From positions 22,994 through 86,993 of the forward strand of contig NZ_JAUJUJ010000009.1 in assembly GCF_030711595.1 (NCBI RefSeq): a stretch of DNA of 64,000 bases, written 5' to 3'. The notes below the pieces were generated by a model. That model made no database searches. It saw nothing but the letters and a program-made list of their open reading frames with translations, and had not been told where the DNA came from. The position numbers and the translations under genes were made by a program. How positions within the stretch are numbered: position 1 is the first letter of the stretch; each line of letters opens with the position of its first letter. Positions 1 to 8,700 of the stretch are shown in pieces. This DNA is from Stenotrophomonas sp. YIM B06876 (GTDB lineage Bacteria > Pseudomonadota > Gammaproteobacteria > Xanthomonadales > Xanthomonadaceae).

Positions 1-2301
1 CGGCCCGCTCCTCACCGTCTGCCTGAGGATCGTCAGCGCGGGAATCGGTTCCCCGCGCTGCTGGAACTCTTCTGCGCGCAGCAACGCGACCGCCGCCTCC
101 AGCACCGGATTGCCGCTGTCCCGGGACAGCGTGCCAAGCGTCTGCATGGCCTCGGGTTCCGCCGCCAGGCCAGTCCGCTGCGCCAGCCGCATCGCCGCGG
201 CCGCCATCAACGCAAGATCCTCGCGGTCGCCGGCATCGTTGGACACTGCCGACCGCAGCGCGTCGCGCGCGACCCGTGGCATCGCGTGCGGGTCGAATCC
301 GGCATCTTCGAGCTGCCAACCCACCACCCCGCTGGCTACCAGCAGGGCGTAGCGGATCACCAGCGGCGCATGCTCGGCCGCCTGTCGCGCCGCGGCAGCC
401 GCAGCGAGGGCCTGCGCCCCCTGGCCCTGATCGAGTGCCAGCGCGATGCGTTCAAAATGGACGGTCAGCTGCTGATCCGCGGACAGGCTGGAAAGTATCC
501 GGTTGGCCTCTTTGTAGCGGCCCGCCGCAGCCAGCGCCGCCGCATGCCGGCGCGTTGGCGGATAACCGCCCAGCTGCTCGGCACGGGCGAATGCATCAAT
601 GGCGCCCGCGTAGTTCCCCTGTGCCAGATGGATACGCCCTTCCAGCTCGACCGCCACGTCACGCATGGGATTCTGCGGCCCGGTGAGCACGGCGTTCTTC
701 TGGAACGCCGAGGCATACCGGCCAACCGTGAAATCGGCCCAGGCCGACTGTGCGGTACCGGCGTAATAGTCCGGATACAGGTTGCTCAACATCTCCCAGC
801 GGGCCGGTGCCTGCTTCCACGGCGTCGGCCCGAGTTCGGCGATCCAGGCATCCAGATACATCGCCTCGCGTGCCGGCAACCCGTCGCGCAGCGCGCGTGC
901 CTTTTCGAGAAAGGGCAGCGCCGAGCGGTTGTCGGCCGTGGATACGTAGGTGCGGACAACTCCCAGATAGGCCAGGGCAAATTGCGGATCCAGTTCAATC
1001 GCCTTCTGGAAATAGGTACGCGCCAGGTCAAAATTGCGCGCAATGTAGAACCGGCTCCCCCACGCGTAGGCACGCAGCGCATCCAGATCGGCGGTGGCCA
1101 CTTTCGGCAGCGGCTCGCTGGTCCGGCCGATGTCCGCCAGTGCCTCTCCCAGCCGACGGCGCAGCTGGTCGTTGAGGTTGTCCACGGCGGCAAGCACACC
1201 GTCCAGTCCGCTGCTGCTTTGGCTGAAGGTGTAGACCGTCGCATGGCTGGCAGGATCGACCACCTCCAGGGTGACGCGGGTACGGCCAGCGGTGCTGGTG
1301 ATGGTCGGCAGCACCACCGCGCGCGCGCCATCGCGCAGTGCCACCTCCGATGCGGTGGTACGGTCCAGACGGGTCTGGAGCGGATTGCGCCGCATCAGCT
1401 TGAGCGTCTGCTGGACCTTCAGCTCGCTCAACACATTCACATAGCGCGACTGCTCCAGACTGATGCGGATCGCCTGCTGCAGCGAATCATCCAGCAACGG
1501 CTCGCCGGACAGGTTGCTGACGTCTCCGACCACCACCCAGTCGCGCTCGCCGAAGGCGATGGCCGGCTCGGGCCGGGTGAGAAGCCACGCGGCGCCCGCC
1601 AGGCCCACCAGCAACAGCAGTTCCATCGCCAGCGCCACCGGGCGCCGCCACAGCGGAAGATCACGCCAGGCTTTCGGCGTCGCCTTGGGCATGCGCAGCC
1701 GGGCGTTGCCGATCTCGCCCACCTCGTAGATTTCCTGCACGGTCGGCACGCCCTTGAAGCGCCAGCGGCCATGCGATTTCCACAACAGGCGCGCGCCGCG
1801 CTCGCCGATATCGCGGGCGCCGCGCTGGGCCAGCGTTTCGGCCACCGCCGACAGCAGCAGCTGGCCGGGCCGGGCCAACGTCATCAGGCGCGCAGCCATC
1901 GGTTTGGCCAGGCCTTCGACCTCCATCGCCTTGGCGCCGACCTTGATCGCCTCCGGACTGTTTTCCCAGACCAGCACTTCACCGACATGCAGGCCGGCAC
2001 GCGCCTGCAGCTTCACCTTGAACCTGGCGCCCAGCGGGCCGAGCCCTTGGAGGTAGTCCAGGGCGAAGCCGACCCCGTCGATCGGCCGCTCGAACAGCAG
2101 CAGCAAGCCGTCCGAGCGATCGATCAACCGCCCTTTCCATTGCTGCTGCAATTGGAGCACCAGCAGATCGTGCTGCTGGAACAGTTGCGCCGCCGCGGCA
2201 TCGCCCAGCTTCTCGACCACCGCCACCGAATCACAGATATCGGTGAGCAGTACCGCCTTGAGCGTCGGCGCCTGCAGCGGCGGGCCGGGCCGATCGTTCA
2301 T
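1..2301 (-). CDS. Class III nucleotidyl cyclase / TPR protein (3' end outside window)
   Basis: 767 codons lie in the window with no stop, so the C-terminus is beyond the left edge. The first ~190 residues are a class III cyclase domain: TDICDS and DRSDGLLLLF carry the two metal-site aspartates, and RAGLHVGEV follows. The Asn of the usual VNxAAR motif appears replaced (AKPMAARL), so activity is uncertain. One membrane helix lies near residues 217-240. The rest is a TolB/FlgO-like region and TPR-type helices (for example YFQKAIELDPQFALAYLG). The start is 14 nt after the GGDEF gene's stop, suggesting an operon. The architecture resembles the Xanthomonadaceae 'putative peptide modification system cyclase' family as I recall it (TIGR04510); an ordinary cyclase/TPR sensor is the alternative. 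Confidence 0.75.
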   Translation of the reverse strand, partial: MNDRPGPPLQAPTLKAVLLTDICDSVAVVEKLGDAAAAQLFQQHDLLVLQLQQQWKGRLIDRSDGLLLLFERPIDGVGFALDYLQGLGPLGARFKVKLQARAGLHVGEVLVWENSPEAIKVGAKAMEVEGLAKPMAARLMTLARPGQLLLSAVAETLAQRGARDIGERGARLLWKSHGRWRFKGVPTVQEIYEVGEIGNARLRMPKATPKAWRDLPLWRRPVALAMELLLLVGLAGAAWLLTRPEPAIAFGERDWVVVGDVSNLSGEPLLDDSLQQAIRISLEQSRYVNVLSELKVQQTLKLMRRNPLQTRLDRTTASEVALRDGARAVVLPTITSTAGRTRVTLEVVDPASHATVYTFSQSSSGLDGVLAAVDNLNDQLRRRLGEALADIGRTSEPLPKVATADLDALRAYAWGSRFYIARNFDLARTYFQKAIELDPQFALAYLGVVRTYVSTADNRSALPFLEKARALRDGLPAREAMYLDAWIAELGPTPWKQAPARWEMLSNLYPDYYAGTAQSAWADFTVGRYASAFQKNAVLTGPQNPMRDVAVELEGRIHLAQGNYAGAIDAFARAEQLGGYPPTRRHAAALAAAGRYKEANRILSSLSADQQLTVHFERIALALDQGQGAQALAAAAAARQAAEHAPLVIRYALLVASGVVGWQLEDAGFDPHAMPRVARDALRSAVSNDAGDREDLALMAAAAMRLAQRTGLAAEPEAMQTLGTLSRDSGNPVLEAAVALLRAEEFQQRGEPIPALTILRQTVRSGP

Positions 2302-2315
2302 GAGCCGGCCGGCCC

Positions 2316-3362
2316 TCAGTCAGGCGTCGGGTCTGACACGGAATACCAGTGCAGGCGGTTTCCGCCCAGCCGCTTGGCCTCGTACAACGCGCCGTCGGCG
2401 CGGCTGTACCAGTCGTTCCAGGTGCCGCCGGGGTCGAGCAGACAGACCCCGATGCTGATCGAGCAGATCCGCGGGGCTTCGCTCTGGCGCTCGCGCAATC
2501 CCTGCACCGCGCCCAGGATGAACGCCGCGATCCGGTCCAGTGACGCGGCGTCGGTCTGCGCGACCAGCAGGCAGAACTCATCGCCGCCCAGGCGGCACGC
2601 GACGTCTTCTTCCTTGGCCACCGAGCGCAGGATATTGGCCACGCTCTGCAGCACGCGGTCCCCGGCCAGATGGCCGTGCTCGTCGTTGATGCGCTTGAAC
2701 CGGTCGCAGTCGATCAGCAGCAGGCCCTGCGGATGCCGCCCGCTGCGATGCGCCTGTTGCAGGGTGAGGGTGAGCCCGCGCCGGTTGGACAATCCGGTCA
2801 GCTCATCGGTGCGCACCAGCGCCTGGGTATGACTGAGCTGATGGGTGGTGCTGTAAAGGTTGTCCAGCGCCGCTTCCAGATCATGGTTGCGGCGGCGCAG
2901 CTGCCCGATCAGGCGCTGTTCGCTGGACACCACCCGCATGATGGTCCGGCGCAGGAAATAGGCCACCAGCCCGGGATCGTGGTCGATCAAGCGCTGGAAA
3001 TCCGCCGGCCGCAGTTCCAGCACCTCCAGCTCGGTGGCCGCGCGCGCATCGGCGGAGCGGCGATGATCGCCAATCAACAGTCCCAGCTCTCCGAAGAACT
3101 CGTTGGGCCCGAGATATTTGACCACCAGGTCTTCACCGAAATCGAGATCGGCAATGCCGCTGACGACGATATACATGCACTGGCCATGATCGCCGCGCAG
3201 GAACAGCACTTCGCCGGCGGCGAACTGGCGTGATCGGCCGAACTGGGCGAACAGGGCCAATTCAGCCGGCGACAGCACCGCATGGACAATCTCCGCCATC
3301 GCCGTTGCGGCGACAGACGATTCATCCACGCACGCGGTTTCCATCGTGCTCATGCCGGCCAT
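2316..3362 (-). CDS. Cyclic-nucleotide-binding GGDEF diguanylate cyclase
   Basis: 348 aa, soluble. Residues ~25-140 form a cNMP-binding (Crp-like) domain, with GEVLFLRGD and NEFFGELGLLIGDHRRSAD as the phosphate-binding cassette. A coiled linker follows, then a GGDEF domain (~185-340) with DELTGLSNRRG, the metal-binding DCDRFKRIND and an intact LGGDEFCLLV, so c-di-GMP synthesis is expected. The allosteric I-site five residues before GGDEF reads KEED instead of RxxD, which should weaken product inhibition. It is directly upstream of the cyclase-domain gene. Inference: the cNMP domain may sense a nucleotide made by that neighbour, coupling two second messengers. Confidence 0.88.
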   Translation of the reverse strand: MAGMSTMETACVDESSVAATAMAEIVHAVLSPAELALFAQFGRSRQFAAGEVLFLRGDHGQCMYIVVSGIADLDFGEDLVVKYLGPNEFFGELGLLIGDHRRSADARAATELEVLELRPADFQRLIDHDPGLVAYFLRRTIMRVVSSEQRLIGQLRRRNHDLEAALDNLYSTTHQLSHTQALVRTDELTGLSNRRGLTLTLQQAHRSGRHPQGLLLIDCDRFKRINDEHGHLAGDRVLQSVANILRSVAKEEDVACRLGGDEFCLLVAQTDAASLDRIAAFILGAVQGLRERQSEAPRICSISIGVCLLDPGGTWNDWYSRADGALYEAKRLGGNRLHWYSVSDPTPD

Positions 3363-3511
3363 TCCGTGTCCCCAACTCCCGCCGCTGGGACGGGTCAGCG
3401 GCCGAGCATAACACCTGGCTTAAATGTGCTCCACGTCCCACTCCCGGCTACCGCGCACCCGCGCCCGTGCAGGGCGGCGCGGCAACCGCCATGCACCGCC
3501 GATCCCGCGAC

Positions 3512-4804
3512 TCAGGCCACCTTTTCGACCTCGAATTGCGCTTCTTCGGTGGAGCCGGTCAGCGCGGTGGTCGACGACTGGCCCTGCTGGATCGCCTGGG
3601 TGACCGCATCGAAGTAGCCGGTGCCGACTTCGCGCTGGTGCTTGACCGCGGTGAAGCCCCGCTCGGCCGCGGCGAACTCGGCTTCCTGCAGTTCCACGAA
3701 GGCGCTCATCTGCCGGCGTGCATAGCCGTGGGCCAGGTTGAACATGCCGTAGTTCAACGCGTGGAAGCCGGCCAGGGTGATGAACTGGAACTTGTAGCCA
3801 TAGCTGCCCAGCTCCTTCTGGAATCTGGCGATGGTGGCGTCGTCCAGGTTCTTCTTCCAGTTGAAGCTGGGCGAGCAGTTGTAGGCCAGCAGCTTGCCCG
3901 GGAACCTGGCGTGGATCGCCTCGGCGAACTGGCGGGCGAACTCCAGGTCCGGCTTGCCGGTCTCGCACCACACCAGATCGGCATAGGGGGCGTAGGCCAG
4001 GCCGCGGCTGATCGCCTGCTCCAGGCCGTTGCGGGTCTTGTAGAAGCCTTCCACGGTGCGCTCGCCGGTGGCGAACGGGCGATCGTTGGCGTCGATGTCG
4101 CTGGTCAGCAGGTCGGCGGCCTCGGCATCGGTACGCGCCACCAGCAGGGTCGGCACGCCCAGCACGTCGGCGGCCAGGCGCGCGGCGTTGAGCTTCTCGA
4201 TCGCCTCGCGGGTCGGCACCAGCACCTTGCCGCCCATGTGGCCGCACTTCTTGACCGAGGCCAGCTGGTCCTCGAAGTGCACGCCGGCCGCGCCGGCCTC
4301 GATCATCGCCTTCATCAGTTCAAATGCGTTGAGCACGCCGCCGAAACCGGCCTCGGCATCGGCCACGATCGGCTGCAGGAAGTCGATGTCGTCCTTGCCT
4401 TCGGCATGGTGCAACTGGTCGGCACGCAGCAGGGTGTTGTTGATGCGCTTGACCACCGCCGGCACCGAATCGGCCGGGTACAGCGACTGGTCCGGGTACA
4501 TCTGCCCGGCCAGGTTGGCATCGGCCGCGACCTGCCAGCCGGACAGGTAGATGGCATTGAGGCCGGCCTTGACCTGCTGCATGGCCTGGTTGCCGGTCAG
4601 CGCGCCGAGCGCGTTGACGAAATCCTTCTCATGCAGGGACTTCCACAGCTTCTGCGCGCCCAGCCGCGCCAGTGAGTGCTCCACGTGCACGGTGCCGCGC
4701 AGGCGCACCACGTCGGCGGCGGTGTAGTTGCGGATGATGCCGGCCCAGCGCGGGTCGGTGTTCCAAGCGTGCTGGATCTGTTCGGCGGTCTGCAGGGTGC
4801 TCAT
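3512..4804 (-). CDS. aceA: Isocitrate lyase
   Basis: 430 aa, the normal bacterial length. It cleaves isocitrate to glyoxylate and succinate, the first step of the glyoxylate shunt used on acetate or fatty acids. The active-site signature KKCGHMGG is intact, as are the substrate-binding WCETGKPD and the NCSPSFNW stretch. GGAG lies 8 nt before the ATG. It is downstream of aceB on the same strand, separated by ~200 bp of SMAG hairpins that could set relative expression of the two genes. Confidence 0.97.
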   Translation of the reverse strand: MSTLQTAEQIQHAWNTDPRWAGIIRNYTAADVVRLRGTVHVEHSLARLGAQKLWKSLHEKDFVNALGALTGNQAMQQVKAGLNAIYLSGWQVAADANLAGQMYPDQSLYPADSVPAVVKRINNTLLRADQLHHAEGKDDIDFLQPIVADAEAGFGGVLNAFELMKAMIEAGAAGVHFEDQLASVKKCGHMGGKVLVPTREAIEKLNAARLAADVLGVPTLLVARTDAEAADLLTSDIDANDRPFATGERTVEGFYKTRNGLEQAISRGLAYAPYADLVWCETGKPDLEFARQFAEAIHARFPGKLLAYNCSPSFNWKKNLDDATIARFQKELGSYGYKFQFITLAGFHALNYGMFNLAHGYARRQMSAFVELQEAEFAAAERGFTAVKHQREVGTGYFDAVTQAIQQGQSSTTALTGSTEEAQFEVEKVA

Positions 4805-4836
4805 GTCGATTCTCCAGGGGTGGGGGCAACGCAGGC

Positions 4837-5008
4837 ATGCAGCGGGGCAGCGCCCCGCTCTACGGATTGCGGGTGGGTAGCGCCGGGCTTTGCCCGGCTG
4901 ACGCGGGAATGCAGCGGGGCAACGCCCCGCTCTACGGATTGCGGGTGGTAGCGCCGGGCTTTGCCCGGCTGATGCGGGAATGCAGCGAGGCAGCGCCCCG
5001 CTCTACGG
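4837..5008. repeat. SMAG-type REP array (two and a half ~72-bp units)
   Basis: Two near-identical units (4837-4908 and 4909-4979) and a partial third (4980-5008) run head to tail. Each has a hairpin on the minus strand headed GTAG (GTAGAGCGGGGC / GCCCCGCTGC) followed by a plus-strand hairpin headed GTAG (GTAGCGCCGGGC / GCCCGGCTG). GTAG-headed stem-loops are the defining form of SMAG elements of Stenotrophomonas maltophilia. The partial third copy overlaps the aceB stop codon (5003-5005). Such elements typically form stable RNA hairpins between co-transcribed genes. Confidence 0.85.
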
Positions 5009-6643
5009 CAGGCGGTCGTAGGCAGGCAGGGTCAGGAAATCGGTGAGCTCCTCGCGGCGGCTGAGCTCGGCCAGCAGCGCGATGGACTCGGGGATCCGGG
5101 CACTGCCGGGCAGCGCGGCGGTGTCGCCCAGCCGCGCCGGCAGCTGCGCCAGCGTGGCGTCGAGCAGGGCCAGGTCGATCGCGGTGCCGTCGTCCAGGTG
5201 CTGGTTGCCGGCGTGGATCCACTGCCAGATCTGGCTGCGGCTGATCTCGGCAGTGGCCGCGTCCTCCATCAGGTGGTGGATCGGCACGCAGCCGTGGCCA
5301 TCCAGCCACGCGGCCAGGTAGCGCACGCAGACTTCGACATTGCCTTCGAAGCCGGCGCGGGTGATGGTGCCCGGCGGGCGCGCGATCAGTTCCTCGCGGC
5401 CCACGCGCACATCCTGGCGCAGCACGTGATGCTGGTGGGGCGTGGGCATGTGCGCATCGAAGATCGCCTGGGCCACCGGGATCAGGGCCGGATGCGCCAC
5501 CCAGGTGCCGTCATGGCCGGCGGTGACTTCGCGCAGCTTGTCGGCGCGCACCCGCGCCATCGCCTGTTCGTTGGCGGCCGGATCATGGTTGATCGGAATC
5601 TGCGCGGCCATGCCGCCCATCGCGTGGGCGCCGCGGCGGTGGCAGGTGTGGATCAGCAGTTCCGAATAGGCCTTCAGGAACGGCTGCGTCATCGTCACCT
5701 GGCCGCGTTCGGGCAGCACGCGGTCGGCGTGGCAGCGGAAGGTCTTGATGTAGGAGAAAATGTAATCCCAGCGGCCGCAGTTCAGGCCGACGATGCGCGC
5801 GCGCAGCGCATGCAGGATCTCGTCCATCTCGAACACCGCCGGCAGCGTCTCGATCAGCACGGTGACCTTGATCTGCCCGTGCGGCAGGCCGAGCATGCCT
5901 TCGATGTGCGCCAGCGCGGTCTCCCACAGCGCCGCCTCTTCCATGCTCTGCAGCTTGGGCAGGTAGAAGTACGGGCCACGCTGTTTGCACATCAGCGTGC
6001 GCGCATTGTGGAAAGCGAACAGCGCCGCATCGAACAGGCCGCCGGCAATGGGCTGGCCATCGACCAGCACGTGTTTCTCGTCCAGATGCCAGCCGCGCGG
6101 ACGCACGATCAGCACCGCCTGCTCGGCGAACGGGCGCAGACGGTAGTGCTTGCCGGGGCCGTTGGCGGTGGCCGGCGCGGTGTATTCCAGGGTGCCGCGC
6201 ACCGCCTCGATCATCGACTGCTGGCCGGCCAGCAGGTTGCGCCAGGTCGGCGAGGTCGAATCCTCGAAGTCGGCCATGAACACCTTGGCGCCGGAATTGA
6301 GCGCGTTGATCACCATCTTCGGATCGGTCGGGCCGGTGATCTCGACGCGGCGGTCCTGCAGCGCGGCCGGGATCGGTGCCACGCTCCAGTCCCCGGTGCG
6401 GATGGCGGCGGTGTCGGGGCGGAAATCCGGCAGCCCGCCCTGGTCGAAGAACGCCTGCCGCTGGCGCCGCGCGGCCAGTTGCTGCTGGCGCCCGGTTTCC
6501 ACCGCGCGGTGCAGCGATACCAGCAGCGCCAGGGCCCCGGCCGGCAGCAGGGTCGACTGTCCGGCCAGCCGGGTGGGCACAGTGACGCCCGGAGTCGGGC
6601 GAGGAAAGGTCTCGGCGTGGGGCGCAGCGGCGACGGCGGGCAT
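5003..6643 (-). CDS. aceB: Malate synthase A
   Basis: 546 aa, the length of the AceB-type enzyme. It condenses glyoxylate with acetyl-CoA to malate. Visible family landmarks: ADFEDSTSPTW, the catalytic-loop region VLIETLPAVFEMDEIL, GLNCGRWDYIFSYIK and MGGMAAQIPI. It precedes aceA with the SMAG array between, and its stop codon lies inside the last SMAG copy. A divergent LysR gene starts 108 bp upstream, so transcription is probably controlled from that shared region. Confidence 0.97.
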   Translation of the reverse strand: MPAVAAAPHAETFPRPTPGVTVPTRLAGQSTLLPAGALALLVSLHRAVETGRQQQLAARRQRQAFFDQGGLPDFRPDTAAIRTGDWSVAPIPAALQDRRVEITGPTDPKMVINALNSGAKVFMADFEDSTSPTWRNLLAGQQSMIEAVRGTLEYTAPATANGPGKHYRLRPFAEQAVLIVRPRGWHLDEKHVLVDGQPIAGGLFDAALFAFHNARTLMCKQRGPYFYLPKLQSMEEAALWETALAHIEGMLGLPHGQIKVTVLIETLPAVFEMDEILHALRARIVGLNCGRWDYIFSYIKTFRCHADRVLPERGQVTMTQPFLKAYSELLIHTCHRRGAHAMGGMAAQIPINHDPAANEQAMARVRADKLREVTAGHDGTWVAHPALIPVAQAIFDAHMPTPHQHHVLRQDVRVGREELIARPPGTITRAGFEGNVEVCVRYLAAWLDGHGCVPIHHLMEDAATAEISRSQIWQWIHAGNQHLDDGTAIDLALLDATLAQLPARLGDTAALPGSARIPESIALLAELSRREELTDFLTLPAYDRLP

Positions 6644-6751
6644 GGTCGGGTCCTGCGGATGTCGGGAAGTCCACCGTGCCGCCGCAAACGACTATTTGGC
6701 AAAACAGTTTTTGCAATGTCATTTATAAATTGTGCTAATAATCAGTTAGAC
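6644..6751. promoter_or_regulatory. Divergent aceB / LysR promoter region with inverted repeat
   Basis: A 108-bp AT-rich gap between divergent starts. An imperfect inverted repeat, TTGGCAAAA-CAG-TTTTTGCAA, occupies 6696-6716, and TTTATAAATTGTGCTAATAA follows at 6722-6741. LysR regulators usually bind partly dyad T-N11-A sites in such gaps, so this is the likely operator. The assignment rests on position and symmetry only. Confidence 0.45.
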
Positions 6752-7720
6752 ATGCCCAGCAAACCGCCCGCAACCCCTCGTTTTTCCTACAAATCCGACC
6801 GGCTCAAGCCGCTGCGCGCGTTCTGCCAGACGGTGCGGCTGGGTTCGGTCTCGCGGGCGGCCGAGGCGCTTTTCGTCAGCCAGCCGGCGGTGAGCCTGCA
6901 GCTGCAGGCGCTGGAGCGCGAGCTGGGGGTTGTGCTGTTCGAGCGCAGCGGGCGCCGGCTGGCGCCCAGCCGCGAGGGGCAGCTGCTGTACGAAATGGCG
7001 CTGCCGCTGGTGGAAAGCCTGGACGGACTGCCCGCCGGGTTCCGCGACAAGGTCCGCGGACTGGATGCGGGTGAACTCAATATCGCCGCCAATTCGTCGA
7101 CGATCCTGTATCTGTTACCGAAAATAGTCGCAAATTTCCGGCATCGGCATCCGGACGTGCGGCTGGTGCTGCACAACGCCATCAGTGCCGACGGCACCGA
7201 TCTGCTACGCAGCGATGCCGCCGATCTGGCGGTCGGTTCGATGCTGGACGTGCCCGGCGACCTGACCTATGCACCGGCCTACCGCTTCGAGCAGGTGTTG
7301 ATCACCCCGCCCGATCACCCGCTTACCCGCAAACCGGCGCTGACCCTGGAAGATCTTTCGCCGTGGCCGCTGATCCTGCCGCCGCGGCGCCAGGTCACCT
7401 GGCGGCTGGTGGACCTGGTGTTCCAGCAACACCAGGTGCCCTACCGGGTGGCGCTGGAAGTCGGCGGCTGGGAGGTGATCAAGCAGTACGTGGCGATGGG
7501 CATGGGCATCTCCATCGTCACCGCGCTGTGCCTGAACGAGGGCGATCGCGACAAGCTGGCCACCCGGTCGATGAGCGGGTACTTCCCCGAGCGCAGCTAT
7601 GGCGTGGTGGTGCGCCGTGGCAAGGCGCTGTCGCCCCAGGCGCGCGCCTTCATCGAGCTGATCCAGCCGGACCTGTTCGCCCCGCGCAGCTATGACGAAC
7701 CGGGGCATTCGGAGCGCTGA
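6752..7720 (+). CDS. LysR-family transcriptional regulator (probable glyoxylate-shunt regulator)
   Basis: 322 aa. Residues ~10-70 form the winged helix-turn-helix (RAFCQTVRLGSVSRAAEAL, then SQPAVSLQLQALEREL), and ~95-310 the LysR effector-binding domain. The ATG at 6752 was chosen because it gives a normal LysR length, although the frame stays open far upstream antisense to aceB. It is divergent from aceB; in this arrangement LysR proteins usually control the neighbour and themselves. The effector cannot be deduced from sequence. Confidence 0.9.
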   Translation: MPSKPPATPRFSYKSDRLKPLRAFCQTVRLGSVSRAAEALFVSQPAVSLQLQALERELGVVLFERSGRRLAPSREGQLLYEMALPLVESLDGLPAGFRDKVRGLDAGELNIAANSSTILYLLPKIVANFRHRHPDVRLVLHNAISADGTDLLRSDAADLAVGSMLDVPGDLTYAPAYRFEQVLITPPDHPLTRKPALTLEDLSPWPLILPPRRQVTWRLVDLVFQQHQVPYRVALEVGGWEVIKQYVAMGMGISIVTALCLNEGDRDKLATRSMSGYFPERSYGVVVRRGKALSPQARAFIELIQPDLFAPRSYDEPGHSER

Positions 7721-7880
7721 TTCCGACCTTTTCGACCGGTTGCACCCTGCTGTTGCCGGGCGCGGACTGCACGGCCAGGTCGCCGCGGCCGCGCGGGAAC
7801 GCATCCGCCCGGAAACCTGGACCACGCCAGCGGCAGCCCTCCGGCCGTGGGCCGGCGCGAGCCGCCGGGGCACGCCGCGC

Positions 7881-8495
7881 CTACAGCTTCAACCACTCCG
7901 CGCCTTCGCCGCGCCGCCAGTACACCGCCACCGCCCTGCCGTAGACCTCGCCGGCGTTGACCAGGCCGAAGAAGCGCCCATCGAAGCTGTCGCCCCGGTG
8001 ATCGCCCAGCACCAGCAGCTTGCCTTCGGGGATCACCAGCTCGGCGATGTCCGGACCGCCGCCGGCCGCGAGATCCAGCCGCACCAGCTTCGAGTCGAAG
8101 ACTTCGCCGGCGGCATCGCGCTGCAGCGGCTGGCCGTTGATGCTCAGGTGCCCGGCCTGCAATCGCACCCGATCGCCGGCTACGGCGGCGACCCGTTTGA
8201 TCAACCGGGTGCCATCGGCCGGTGAATTGAACACCACCACATCGCCACGCTGCGGCCGGCCTGCGGCAAGCAGCTGCGTCGCGGTGAATGGCAGGCGCAG
8301 CCCGTAGGCGCGCATGTCCACCACCACCCGGTCGCCCGGCATCAAGGTCGGCTGCATCGATCCGCTGGGCACCTGGTAGTGGTTGGCCAGCGAGTCACGT
8401 GCTGCGGCCAGCAGCGCCAGAAGCAGCAGCACGGGAACCAGTTCTTTCCGCAACCAGGCCAACACGGGATGGGGCACGGCGGTTTCACGGCGCAT
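7881..8495 (-). CDS. lepB: Signal peptidase I (S26 family)
   Basis: 204 aa, shorter than E. coli LepB (324 aa), with one N-terminal membrane segment (~residues 15-33, VPVLLLLALLAAA) instead of two. The catalytic serine is in PSGSMQPTL and the general-base lysine in RLIKRVAAV, followed by GDHRGDSFDGRFFG, the conserved box E. It removes signal peptides at the periplasmic face of the inner membrane. The ATG at 8495 has GAGGAAG 5 nt upstream. It is unlinked to lepA/rnc, so it may be a second, accessory peptidase. Confidence 0.9.
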   Translation of the reverse strand: MRRETAVPHPVLAWLRKELVPVLLLLALLAAARDSLANHYQVPSGSMQPTLMPGDRVVVDMRAYGLRLPFTATQLLAAGRPQRGDVVVFNSPADGTRLIKRVAAVAGDRVRLQAGHLSINGQPLQRDAAGEVFDSKLVRLDLAAGGGPDIAELVIPEGKLLVLGDHRGDSFDGRFFGLVNAGEVYGRAVAVYWRRGEGAEWLKL

Positions 8496-8643
8496 GGCGC
8501 TTCCTCGGCAAGGGTCAGCGCTCAGACCTGCGGACCGGGCGCCAGGTTCCGCAGCCCCGCAACGCCCGCGCAGCAGCTCCGGAACGCGCAGGCGTCGGCC
8601 CGCCGATCCGCTGCGCGGCAGCGCCCGGGCGTGTGGCGAACAC

Positions 8644-8672
8644 AAAAAAAGCGGGAGGGTCGCCCCTCCCGC
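8644..8672 (-). terminator. Rho-independent terminator of the M3 peptidase gene
   Basis: On the minus strand a 9-bp perfect stem (GCGGGAGGG / CCCTCCCGC, loop GCGA) is followed by seven T residues. It starts 28 nt after the stop of the peptidase gene. Confidence 0.9.
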
Positions 8673-8700
8673 CAGCATCGTCCACCGACCGCCGACCTGC

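Noticed and set aside
286..2832. Very long open frame on the plus strand
   Set aside because: It is antisense to the cyclase and GGDEF genes, has no recognisable domain and is rich in Arg/Gln/His, the usual signature of a shadow frame in high-GC DNA.
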